This document shows, in pieces, positions 26,184 through 34,480 of a DNA stretch of 64,000 nt. Position 1 is the stretch's first letter; the number at the start of each line of letters is the position of its first letter. The notes beneath the pieces are model-generated. The model searched no databases. It had not been told where the DNA came from and saw only the letters and a list, made by a program, of their open reading frames with translations. The stretch comes from Alkalihalobacillus sp. CinArs1 (lineage in GTDB: Bacteria > Bacillota > Bacilli > Bacillales > Guptibacillaceae): positions 806,001 through 870,000 of the forward strand of contig NZ_CANDOB010000001.1 in the NCBI RefSeq assembly GCF_947387515.1, in the 5' to 3' direction. Position numbers and translations under genes: made by a program.

Positions 26184-27866
26184 TTACTCAGTTACTGTTC
26201 CTGCATCAGCTGGATGTACACCATGACGATAGAAGTCGGCATCAATTGGATCCAGTGGCTTACGTCCAAGAATAAGATCAGCAGCCTTTTCTGCCAGCAT
26301 GAGTACAGGTGCGTGGATATTTCCGTTTGTTACATATGGCATTGCAGAGGCATCGACTACGCGAAGGCCTTCTACACCGTGTACCTTCATTGTTTCTGGG
26401 TCCACAACAGCCATTGGGTCTGTCTTAGGTCCCATCTTACACGTACATGATGGGTGAAGTGCCGTCTCAGCATCTTCTCTTACCCAATCAAGGATCTCCT
26501 CATCTGTTTGGACAGAAGGTCCTGGGGAAATTTCGCCGCCATTGTATTTTTGCATAGCAGGTTGAGACATGATGTTACGAGTAACGCGAATTGCCTCTAC
26601 CCACTCACGCTTGTCCTGTTCAGTGGAAAGGTAGTTGTATACCATGCTTGGATGCTCTTTCGGATCTTTCGAGCGAATTTTTAGTGAACCACGAGCGTCA
26701 GAGTACATCGGTCCGATGTGAACTTGGAAGCCGTGTTTCGTTTCTGCTTTTTGACCATCGTAACGTACCGCTACAGGCAGGAAGTGGAACATCAAGTTCG
26801 GGTACTCAACATCCTCATTTGAACGGACGAATCCTCCACCTTCGAAGTGGTTCGTTGCGGCTGGGCCTGTACGATTAAGCATCCACTGCAAACCAATCCA
26901 TGGCATACGAGCTTTGCTTAAGTTAGGCTGTTCAGAAACTGGTTCTGGACATGTGTGCTGCACATAAACTTCTAGGTGATCCTGAAGATTTTCACCAACA
27001 CCTGGAAGATCTACAATCGGATCGATTCCAAGGGAACGAAGGTGTTTAGCGTCACCGATTCCATTTAGTTGAAGCATTTGCGGCGTCGCGATCGCACCAC
27101 CTGAAAGAATAACTTCACCAGCTTTAACTTGATGCGTTTGTCCGTTGCGACGGTACGTTAACCCTGTCGCACGTTTCCCATCAAAATCAATGCCCGTTAC
27201 AAAAGCACGTGTACGAACCGTCAAGTTTTCACGGTCCATGAATGGGTGTAGATACGCACGTGAAGCAGATAGACGTTGACCTTTGTAGACATGCTTATCA
27301 AACGGTCCAAATCCTTCCTGACGGAAACCGTTCACATCTGGAGTACGTGAATAACCAGCTTCTACACCTGCATTAAAAAATGCTTGGAATAGTGGATTTT
27401 TTGCAGGTCCACGCTCTAGTTTAATCGGTCCATCGTGACCGCGAAGCTCATCGTCTGGAGATGCTAGCGCATTTTCCAAGCGTTTGAAATATGGAAGGCA
27501 GTGTGCGAAGTTCCAGCTATCCATACCTTCGTCAGCACCCCAACGTTCATAGTCCATTGGGTTTCCTCGTTGGTAGATCATTCCGTTGATGGAACTAGAT
27601 CCTCCAAGTACTTTTCCTCGTGCATGTGGGATGTTGCGCCCCTTCATGTAAGGCTCTGGGTCTGTTTCGTATTGCCAATCATATAAATCTTTTCCAGATG
27701 GGAAAGGAAGAGCTGCTGGCATTTGAATTAAAAGATCCCAAGAATAGTCACTACGCCCAGCTTCTAATACAAGCACGCTTTTCTTTCCATCTTCACTTAG
27801 ACGGTTACCGAGTACAGAACCTGCACTACCGCCGCCTACGACTACGTAATCATATGATTCCATCAT
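26184..27866 (-). CDS. betA: Choline dehydrogenase, GMC oxidoreductase
   Basis: A 560-residue FAD enzyme of the GMC family. The FAD-binding [18 protein letters not shown] motif is at residues 8-25, [14 protein letters not shown] is GMC signature 1, and the catalytic His lies in the [16 protein letters not shown] region. It oxidises choline to betaine aldehyde (and can go on to glycine betaine). It follows the aldehyde dehydrogenase gene by 138 bases and both are governed by GbsR. Bacillus subtilis uses the unrelated alcohol dehydrogenase GbsB here. Confidence 0.93.
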   Translation of the reverse strand: MMESYDYVVVGGGSAGSVLGNRLSEDGKKSVLVLEAGRSDYSWDLLIQMPAALPFPSGKDLYDWQYETDPEPYMKGRNIPHARGKVLGGSSSINGMIYQRGNPMDYERWGADEGMDSWNFAHCLPYFKRLENALASPDDELRGHDGPIKLERGPAKNPLFQAFFNAGVEAGYSRTPDVNGFRQEGFGPFDKHVYKGQRLSASRAYLHPFMDRENLTVRTRAFVTGIDFDGKRATGLTYRRNGQTHQVKAGEVILSGGAIATPQMLQLNGIGDAKHLRSLGIDPIVDLPGVGENLQDHLEVYVQHTCPEPVSEQPNLSKARMPWIGLQWMLNRTGPAATNHFEGGGFVRSNEDVEYPNLMFHFLPVAVRYDGQKAETKHGFQVHIGPMYSDARGSLKIRSKDPKEHPSMVYNYLSTEQDKREWVEAIRVTRNIMSQPAMQKYNGGEISPGPSVQTDEEILDWVREDAETALHPSCTCKMGPKTDPMAVVDPETMKVHGVEGLRVVDASAMPYVTNGNIHAPVLMLAEKAADLILGRKPLDPIDADFYRHGVHPADAGTVTE

Positions 27867-28004
27867 ATTCTGTTCCTCCTTGATGTTGAAAATAGGAGAA
27901 GTAGTAGAAACAACGTCTACTCCCTTACCTATTACATGTATTTACTAGTTTGGTATGTTGTATGGTTAGCCTTCGTCGGCTTTTGTTAATTAATAATCGG
28001 TATC

Positions 28005-29477
28005 TTAGAACCAGTTGATCGTTTCTGGCTTCAGGTTTTGGAAGATATGCTTTGTTTCTGTATATTCCTCTAAACCAAGCTTTCCAAGTTCACGTCCGAT
28101 ACCAGATTGCTTGAATCCACCCCACGGTGCGTGAGGGAAATAGAGGTTGAATTCATTGATCCAAACTGTACCCATACGCATTTTCGCAGCACAGCGTTCA
28201 GCTTTCGCAATATCGGTTGTAAAGACGCCTCCAGCAAGGCCGTAAATGGAATCATTCGATAGCTTGATCGCATCTTCTTCTGTACGGAATTTCTCAACTG
28301 TGATGACAGGGCCAAATCCTTCTTCCTGCACCACTTTCATATCTGTTGTGCATTCAGTTAAGATCGTAGGCAAATAGAAGAAACCGTTTTGCAATTCAGG
28401 GTCTTCAGGACGTTTGCCGCCTACTTCTACTTTTGCACCTTCTTGAATTCCTGCTTCTACATACTTTTCTACTTTCGCAAGATGCTCTGCAGAAATAAGA
28501 GGACCCATCTGCGTATCTTCGTCAAATCCGCTTCCAAGCTTGAACTTCTTCACTCGCTCTACAAGCGCATTAACAAATTCATCGTGAATGCTTTCTTCTA
28601 CAATCAGTCTTGTACCAGCTGAACAAATTTGTCCTGCATGGAAGAATACTCCGTTAAGAGCTTGATCGACTGCTAGATCAAAATCAGCATCTGCAAAGAT
28701 CACGTTTGGGTTCTTCCCGCCAAGCTCGAGTGCGAGCTTCTTCACATTTGTGCTCGCAGATTGCATAATCTTTTTCCCTGTGGCAATACCACCGGTGAAG
28801 GAGATAAGATCAACATCTTCATTGATAGAAAGCTCTGCACCTACTGTGTGACCTGAACCAAGAACAAGGTTAGCAACACCAGCAGGCACTCCAGCTTCTT
28901 CAATTAGTTCAAATACTTTGATATGAGTGAGTGGTGTAATCTCACTTGGCTTAATGATCAACGTATTACCTGTCGCAAGTGCTGGAGCTAGTTTCCAAGA
29001 TGCTTGAAGAAGAGGATAATTCCACGGTGTAATTTGCCCGCAAACTCCTACTGGTTCACGCACAACTTTACTGATGGAATTCGGGACAGGAGAATCGATG
29101 AGCTCTCCACCGTCTTTATCCGCAAGTTCCGCAAAATAACGGAACACCCCTGCGATATCATCCATGTCTCCGCGGCTTTCTTCGAATGTTTTACCTGTAT
29201 CCAACGATTCTAAGTGAGCTAACTCCTCTTTGTCTCTTTCAATGAGCTCAGCAATTCTTCTAACGATTGCCCCTCGTTCAGTCGCTGGTGTCGTAGACCA
29301 TTCGCCGTTATCAAAAGCTTCTCTTGCAGCAGCGATCGCAGCTTTTGCATCGGATTCATTTCCTTCTGGAACAACAGCGATCTCTTCCTGATTAAATGGG
29401 TTAATGATCGAACGTAATTTTCCAGAGTTCGCACCGACCCATTTTCCGTTTATGTATTGTTGTAGTTTAAGATCCAT
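28005..29477 (-). CDS. betB: Betaine-aldehyde dehydrogenase
   Basis: A 490-residue NAD-dependent aldehyde dehydrogenase, the same length as GbsA. The catalytic Glu (LELGGKNPN) and Cys (AGQICSAG) motifs and the NAD-binding TGGIATGK loop are present. It converts betaine aldehyde to the osmoprotectant glycine betaine in the cytoplasm. The frame opens upstream at 29492, but GGAGTTGATAGAT places the start at the ATG at 29477. It is divergent from gbsR. Confidence 0.93.
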   Translation of the reverse strand: MDLKLQQYINGKWVGANSGKLRSIINPFNQEEIAVVPEGNESDAKAAIAAAREAFDNGEWSTTPATERGAIVRRIAELIERDKEELAHLESLDTGKTFEESRGDMDDIAGVFRYFAELADKDGGELIDSPVPNSISKVVREPVGVCGQITPWNYPLLQASWKLAPALATGNTLIIKPSEITPLTHIKVFELIEEAGVPAGVANLVLGSGHTVGAELSINEDVDLISFTGGIATGKKIMQSASTNVKKLALELGGKNPNVIFADADFDLAVDQALNGVFFHAGQICSAGTRLIVEESIHDEFVNALVERVKKFKLGSGFDEDTQMGPLISAEHLAKVEKYVEAGIQEGAKVEVGGKRPEDPELQNGFFYLPTILTECTTDMKVVQEEGFGPVITVEKFRTEEDAIKLSNDSIYGLAGGVFTTDIAKAERCAAKMRMGTVWINEFNLYFPHAPWGGFKQSGIGRELGKLGLEEYTETKHIFQNLKPETINWF

Positions 29478-29531
29478 ATCTATCAACTCCAATTTCGAAG
29501 TAAATTAATTATATTAAAAATTTATTTAACA

Positions 29532-29550
29532 CAATTAACGTTAACACGTC
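29532..29550 (+). promoter_or_regulatory. Candidate GbsR box, copy 1
   Basis: CAATTAACGTTAACACGTC is matched at 16 of 19 positions by a second copy at 29671-29689. It lies about 55 bases before the betB start codon. One copy sits before each divergent gene, as expected for a regulator that controls the target and itself. Confidence 0.6.
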
Positions 29551-29666
29551 TTATTTTTGGTGTCAAAATAAAATCTTAAGTACATAACCAAAGATTTAAG
29601 CCTCTCTAAGATGGGTATAATGAGTAGTATCCTCACTATCTCTATTCATTTTTTAACATCTTGTGT

Positions 29667-29689
29667 TTGACATTTAATGTGAACACGTC
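29667..29689 (+). promoter_or_regulatory. gbsR -35 box with candidate GbsR box, copy 2
   Basis: A perfect TTGACA (29667-29672) overlaps CATTTAATGTGAACACGTC (29671-29689), the second copy of the repeat. A protein bound here would cover the gbsR promoter. The -10 is weak (near 29691). Confidence 0.55.
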
Positions 29690-29763
29690 AACAATTAGTT
29701 CATAAATAAAATTCAATAACTTTTTAACTCGATTTACTTTTCTATAAAGGAGCGACCTATTTT

Positions 29764-30303
29764 ATGAGTGAATCTATTGAAAGACTAGAAGAAGCCAAAG
29801 ATAAAGTTATTGGCACGATAGCGGAGACAATGGATTTGTACGGGGTAACACCAGCTGCGGCCAATTTATACGCAACGATGTATTTCAAAGATCAGATGAC
29901 TCTTGATGAAATGCGAACAGAACTCGGCATGAGCAAACCAAGCATGAGTACGAGCGTTCGAAGACTACAAGAAATTAAGATGGTAAAAAAAACATTCACA
30001 CGCGGCTCGAGGAAACATACATACGTAGCAGAGAAGAATTTCTTCCGCTCTTTTATGGCATTTTATTGTCAGATGTGGGAACGCGAAGCGAAAATGAATA
30101 TGGAAGCCATCGAAGAAGCACAAGAAGAATTCATCGAAGTCATCAAAGATTCGAGCAGCACTCCAGAAATCGTTGCAGAAGCAAAATCATACTATGATCA
30201 ACTAGAAGAATCGAAGACCTACTATCGTTGGTTGGAGAATTTAGTTGAAAGCATTCGAAGCGGGCAAATATTCGAATTCTTACCGAAAGATCCACAAGAT
30301 TAA
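29764..30303 (+). CDS. gbsR: GbsR family choline-responsive repressor
   Basis: A 179-residue MarR-superfamily regulator of GbsR/OpcR type, nearly the same length as B. subtilis GbsR. The winged helix is MRTELGMSKPSMSTSVRRLQEIKMV. GbsR senses choline and releases the betaine-synthesis genes. It is divergent from betB and betA, and a strong terminator follows. Confidence 0.9.
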   Translation: MSESIERLEEAKDKVIGTIAETMDLYGVTPAAANLYATMYFKDQMTLDEMRTELGMSKPSMSTSVRRLQEIKMVKKTFTRGSRKHTYVAEKNFFRSFMAFYCQMWEREAKMNMEAIEEAQEEFIEVIKDSSSTPEIVAEAKSYYDQLEESKTYYRWLENLVESIRSGQIFEFLPKDPQD

Positions 30304-30311
30304 CGATCAAG

Positions 30312-30352
30312 AAAAGGTAGCCTATAGCAATGAGCTATAGGCTACCTTTTTT
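30312..30352. terminator. Bidirectional terminator after gbsR
   Basis: AAAAGGTAGCCTATAGC and GCTATAGGCTACCTTTT form a perfect 17-bp stem with a five-base loop, serving gbsR and the convergent tetR gene. Confidence 0.92.
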
Positions 30353-30375
30353 ATTGGAATAGAAATTCACTCCTA

Positions 30376-30963
30376 TCATCCATGCTTGATTCCATTCCAG
30401 AATATGCGCCATGCATTTTTCAAACGCTCCTCATACTCAACTTCTGAATAATAGAAAAGCTGCTCTAAGCTACCATCAAGTAAACATAAATAAGCATCGA
30501 TCACTTGATCTTCCTTCGCTCGAATATCTCCTTTCCGCTTCCCCTCTTTAACGATCTCCATTAATACTTCCGTTAAGGCTTTTTCTGATTCGATAAACTG
30601 TTCATTGTAGGTATCATTTACTTTTAGCGAAGGGAAGAGCATGAATCTCTTAAATAATAGACCAAGATCTTCATTCTTAAGATAAGCAGAGTTATCTTTC
30701 AACAAATAATACAGTTGCTGCTCTGTTGTCATGTTCCTGAACTTCTCAACTCTTTCTTTTAGAAAAAGGCGATAGTCTCTATTTACTTTTTGAAGCATTC
30801 CGAGAAAGAGATCTTCTTTGCTATCAAAATGGGCGTATAAAGATGGCTTCTTTATTCCAACACATTGTGCGATTTTCGTTAAAGACGTCCCTTCAAATCC
30901 ATTTCTAGCAAACAGCGGCAAAGCTGCTTTTTCTATTTTTTCAACCATTGGTGTAGATGACAT
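30376..30963 (-). CDS. TetR/AcrR family regulator
   Basis: About 195 residues with an N-terminal TetR helix-turn-helix (FEGTSLTKIAQCVGIKKPSLYAHF) and a helical ligand domain. AAGGAGTGGCTAAC before the ATG at 30963 favours this start over an upstream ATG at 30990. It is divergent from the choline-type transporter gene and may regulate it, although no clear operator is visible. Confidence 0.85.
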   Translation of the reverse strand: MSSTPMVEKIEKAALPLFARNGFEGTSLTKIAQCVGIKKPSLYAHFDSKEDLFLGMLQKVNRDYRLFLKERVEKFRNMTTEQQLYYLLKDNSAYLKNEDLGLLFKRFMLFPSLKVNDTYNEQFIESEKALTEVLMEIVKEGKRKGDIRAKEDQVIDAYLCLLDGSLEQLFYYSEVEYEERLKNAWRIFWNGIKHG

Positions 30964-31365
30964 GTTAGCCACTCCTTGCTTTTTGTCCAAGCATCATTCA
31001 TACCATACTACATTTCCCCTCTAGCGTAAAAACGGGTGCGCCTGGAATAACGAAGGCTCATTGCAGATTACTCAGACACCGGTTTGACAAAAAAAATCTC
31101 TTCCTGTAGCATTTACAATTAATTGCGTTAAGAAAATATTTAACATACTTAATTTTTTGTACAAAAAGGAGTGGAGCGTTACTTAAAAAGTATGAAACTC
31201 GTTGTCCTCTTGATTTGATAAGGATTCCGTAGTAACGAGTTAACAAAGTATGAAATGAAACCGTTGTTTTATAAAAATTGCATCATGAAGGAAGAAAGTG
31301 TCTTATTGCAGAGATACGCCTGAAAAAGGTTTTAAATTAAAACTATTTCGAGGGGTGATGATATT
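30964..31365 (+). promoter_or_regulatory. Promoter and long leader of the choline-type transporter gene
   Basis: TTGACA (31084-31089) and TAGCAT (31107-31112) are 17 bases apart, which gives a leader of about 245 bases. The leader contains AACTCGTT (31196-31203) pairing with AACGAGTT (31234-31241), and the repeated string AAAGTATGAAA at both ends of that hairpin. No known riboswitch class is recognised. Confidence 0.5.
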
Positions 31366-33000
31366 TTGACTAAACGAAAAGGAAACCTGTTAAAAGCAGG
31401 AGTTTTTGTAACAGCCATTGTCATTATGTTTATTTACTTAGGAGCAACAAATTCAGATATCAACTGGGGTTCATTTATTTCGATGCTCGCCTTTTACGGG
31501 GTGATCTATTATATTGGGGCCTTTATGGCCAGTAACAAATCCGAGTCAGCATCCGATATGATGGTAGCTAAACGATCGTTACCACTATGGATCTCTATGT
31601 TTACGATGGCTGCAACTTGGGTCGGCGGCGGATACATATCAGGAACAGCAGAATCAACGTATTCCTTTGGATTAGCATGGGCCCAGGCCCCCTGGGGGTA
31701 CGCACTGAGCTTAATTATCGGCGGTATTTTCTACGCTAGAAAAATGCGTCGCTATGAATTCATGACCATGATCGATCCACTCGAACAGCGCTTTGGAAAG
31801 AAAGTTGCTGGTGTATTATACATCCCAGCACTTTTAGGAGAAGTCTTTTGGAGTGGTGCGATTCTAACTGCTTTAGGGACTACATTTGGAACGATTCTAG
31901 GACTTGACTTCCAAACATCGATTATCCTATCAGCCATTATCGCGATTGCCTACACAGTGGTGGGAGGCATGTGGTCCGTTGCTTTTACGGACGTTTTTCA
32001 AATGCTCGCCGTCATGATCGGCTTATTCTTAGTACTACCATTTGCACTATCAGAAGTAGGCGGATTAAGTTCCGTTTGGAGTAATTACCAAACAGACATG
32101 GGAAGTTATGCAAGTCTCTTTCCCCCTCTAGACGGCTGGAAGGATCCTGAATGGGGGAACTATTACTGGAACTGGTGGGACTTTGCCCTACTCCTTATTT
32201 TCGGAGGGATCCCATGGCAAGTATACTTTCAGCGTGTGCTTTCAGCTAAGACTGAGAAAACAGCTATGTGGCTTTCCATCACAGCAGGGTTTATCTGTAT
32301 TCTAGCAGCAGTCCCTGCAGTGATCATCGGAGCGATCGGGTTAGATACCGACTGGGCAAGCCTTGGCGTAAATGCACCTGATAATCCAGCGATGATCCTC
32401 CCTTATGTGCTGCAATATTTAACGCCTGATATTATTGGAGCAATTGGATTAGGAGCACTCGCAGCTGCCGTTATGTCATCGATGGATTCGTCCATCTTAT
32501 CAGCGTCTTCCATGGCTGCTTGGAATGTGTATCGACCACTGTTCAAACCAAAAGCTTCAAGTGATCAGCTTAAGAAAATGATCAAACGTTCCATCATCCT
32601 TGTTGGAATTGCAGCGACGATCATCGCATTGAATGTGAAAAGTGTTTATGCCTTATGGTATCTTGCTGCTGATCTTGTATACGTTATTCTATTTCCACAG
32701 CTCACAACCGCACTGTTCTTTAAAGGAGCAAATAAATATGGGGCAGTTGCAGGTTTAATCGTTTCCTTCGTTTTACGTCTAGGCGGGGGAGAGCCGATCA
32801 TCGGACTTCCTGTATTCTTGCCATATCCAATGATCGAAGCAGGCACAGTACTCTTTCCATTCCGAACACTCGCAATGGTTTCTGGCTTAGTGACAATTAT
32901 TGTTGTGTCTAAATTGACTAAAAAAGTTTGTCCACCTAAGCCATTGTTGATGCCGGCAGAGAGAAAGAATGGAAATGAAAAGATTGAGAAGATCGCCTGA
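31366..33000 (+). CDS. Sodium:solute symporter closely related to the choline transporter CHT1
   Basis: A 544-residue SSS-family (SLC5) transporter with about 13 helices. Segments such as TWVGGGYISGTAE, GLAWAQAPWGYALSLI, GGIPWQVYFQRVLS and MSSMDSSILSASSM match the animal high-affinity choline transporter SLC5A7 almost word for word, far more closely than PutP or PanF. With betA, betB and gbsR next door, Na+-driven choline uptake is the natural role. It starts with TTG behind GAGGGGTGATG. Confidence 0.88.
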   Translation: MTKRKGNLLKAGVFVTAIVIMFIYLGATNSDINWGSFISMLAFYGVIYYIGAFMASNKSESASDMMVAKRSLPLWISMFTMAATWVGGGYISGTAESTYSFGLAWAQAPWGYALSLIIGGIFYARKMRRYEFMTMIDPLEQRFGKKVAGVLYIPALLGEVFWSGAILTALGTTFGTILGLDFQTSIILSAIIAIAYTVVGGMWSVAFTDVFQMLAVMIGLFLVLPFALSEVGGLSSVWSNYQTDMGSYASLFPPLDGWKDPEWGNYYWNWWDFALLLIFGGIPWQVYFQRVLSAKTEKTAMWLSITAGFICILAAVPAVIIGAIGLDTDWASLGVNAPDNPAMILPYVLQYLTPDIIGAIGLGALAAAVMSSMDSSILSASSMAAWNVYRPLFKPKASSDQLKKMIKRSIILVGIAATIIALNVKSVYALWYLAADLVYVILFPQLTTALFFKGANKYGAVAGLIVSFVLRLGGGEPIIGLPVFLPYPMIEAGTVLFPFRTLAMVSGLVTIIVVSKLTKKVCPPKPLLMPAERKNGNEKIEKIA

Positions 33001-33054
33001 TTTAGGTTGTACCTAATCAATGAAGCAAAATGGAATAGGTTAAAAGCATAAAAT

Positions 33055-33103
33055 AAAGCACCTCACATAATGAGCCTACTAGCATTAAGTGAGGTGCTTT
33101 TTA
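33055..33103 (+). terminator. Terminator of the choline-type transporter gene
   Basis: AAAGCACCTCAC pairs with GTGAGGTGCTTT and is followed by a T-run. Confidence 0.88.
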
Positions 33104-33154
33104 TGTTTGATTCATACTCAAATTACAAACCACCACGTTAAAATGGGAAGTCCC

Positions 33155-33622
33155 TTACCCTCTCTCTTTTGCTACCTGCGTATCACGAATATTTTTCTGA
33201 ATCGTTATGGCTGCAAATAAACTAAGAACGAATGACATTCCGTAAAATCCTTTTTCACTTAAGATGATACTTCCAGCGTTATAAAGTCCGATTGCCATCA
33301 AAGAGATCGCGATAATTACTGCAAACCAACTTAGTCCATAATAAATGCCCGAGACAGGGATATCTTCTTCCTTGTCTCTAACCGCTTTTTGCAGGGAAAC
33401 AGCTGCATACAGCCCAAATACCAATACAGCAAAGTAATACCCCTTCTCATTCAGTTCCATCCCAGCATTAAAAAGACCGATTAAATAAGCGGAAACACCG
33501 ATGACCAAAGCTGCCCAGCTTGCCCCTTTAAAAGCTGCAGTCGGTTCCCCTTCTTTTCTTTCCACCTTCACCTTTGGCTTTTTTTCATCCTTCACTAACG
33601 GGTTACCATTTACTTCTGACAT
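33155..33622 (-). CDS. YiaA/YiaB two-helix domain membrane protein
   Basis: A 155-residue protein with a charged N-terminus and two copies of a two-helix unit: AALVIGVSAYLIGLFNAG with NEKGYYFAVLVFGLYAAVSLQK, then AVIIAISLMAIGLYNAG with SEKGFYGMSFVLSLFAAITIQK. This repeat defines the YiaA/YiaB family of inner-membrane proteins, whose function is unknown. It is a single gene between two terminated units. Confidence 0.88.
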   Translation of the reverse strand: MSEVNGNPLVKDEKKPKVKVERKEGEPTAAFKGASWAALVIGVSAYLIGLFNAGMELNEKGYYFAVLVFGLYAAVSLQKAVRDKEEDIPVSGIYYGLSWFAVIIAISLMAIGLYNAGSIILSEKGFYGMSFVLSLFAAITIQKNIRDTQVAKERG

Positions 33623-33777
33623 TACCCGCCCCCCTTTTTACTATACGTAGGCTATTTTACTATCCTACACCGACTATTATAGCAATATTTTACATTTTAA
33701 CACTATTATTGTATGAATTTTTTGTTATTTATAAATAAGACGAGTTTATATCCTCTATTTAAATTAATCTTCAAGAT

Positions 33778-33793
33778 TGTGATACTTATCACA
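33778..33793. promoter_or_regulatory. Fnr box upstream of the DoxX gene
   Basis: TGTGATACTTATCACA is a perfect 7-2-7 palindrome matching the Bacillus Fnr site TGTGA-N6-TCACA. With the -10 GATAAT at 33815-33820 the expected start is near 33827, so the box is centred at -41.5, the standard Fnr activation position. Confidence 0.75.
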
Positions 33794-33860
33794 GAAGACG
33801 GTTTAAGGATTGGCGATAATAAACATGTGATCAGACTATTAAAGTAGGAGCGTGAGAAAA

Positions 33861-34367
33861 ATGTTTATTCAATTTCTAAGAGAAAACAAAGTAGCTTCTG
33901 GTATTCTATTGTTCATACGTTTATACCTAGGTTATCAATGGATAACTGCTGGCTGGGGAAAGATCACAGGTGGTTTTGATGCAAATGGCTATCTTCAAGG
34001 AGCAGTTGCGAAGGCTACCGGTGAACATCCTGCTGTGCAAGGATGGTGGGCTGCATTCTTAGAAGGGTTTGCGATCCCAAATGTCGAGCTTTTTAATGTA
34101 CTAGTTGCTTGGGGAGAATTGCTTGTTGGACTTGGCCTAATTCTTGGTACCTTCACAACCCTTGCAGCATTAATGGGAGTTATCATGAATTTTGCCTTCC
34201 TATTTAGTGGAACAACAAGCACGAACCCGATGATGGTGATCCTTGGAGTGCTCATCTTAATTGCAGGTTACAATGCTGCTAAGATTGGTCTTGATCGATG
34301 GGTAATCCCATTTATTAAACAAGGTTTCTACATGCGTCAGGTTAAGCCTGCGCTTGAGCATAAATAA
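33861..34367 (+). CDS. DoxX family membrane protein
   Basis: A 168-residue protein with four helices and the DoxX pattern (FIRLYLGYQWITAGWGKITGG, VAWGELLVGLGLILGTFTTLAALMG). The ATG at 33861 lies ten bases after AGGAG. DoxX proteins are integral membrane proteins linked to respiration, thiol and oxidative-stress complexes, but the reaction is unknown. The promoter carries an Fnr box at -41.5, so it is probably induced by oxygen limitation. Confidence 0.88.
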   Translation: MFIQFLRENKVASGILLFIRLYLGYQWITAGWGKITGGFDANGYLQGAVAKATGEHPAVQGWWAAFLEGFAIPNVELFNVLVAWGELLVGLGLILGTFTTLAALMGVIMNFAFLFSGTTSTNPMMVILGVLILIAGYNAAKIGLDRWVIPFIKQGFYMRQVKPALEHK

Positions 34368-34401
34368 AGAAGACTGCTGTTAAAAGCAAAATCCAGTTAT
34401 T

Positions 34402-34443
34402 AAAAAAGGTGCCGATCATTAGACTTCAATGATCGGCACCTTT
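34402..34443. terminator. Bidirectional terminator between the DoxX and copB genes
   Basis: AAAGGTGCCGATCATT and AATGATCGGCACCTTT form a perfect stem with a seven-base loop and flanking A and T runs. Confidence 0.92.
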
Positions 34444-34480
34444 CATTCATGTGAGAATTAACTATGAGCTTATATGAATG

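Noticed and set aside
31193-31219. Eight-codon ATG frame in the transporter leader as a regulatory leader peptide
   Set aside because: It has no ribosome site and no run of informative codons; it is mentioned only as part of the leader.
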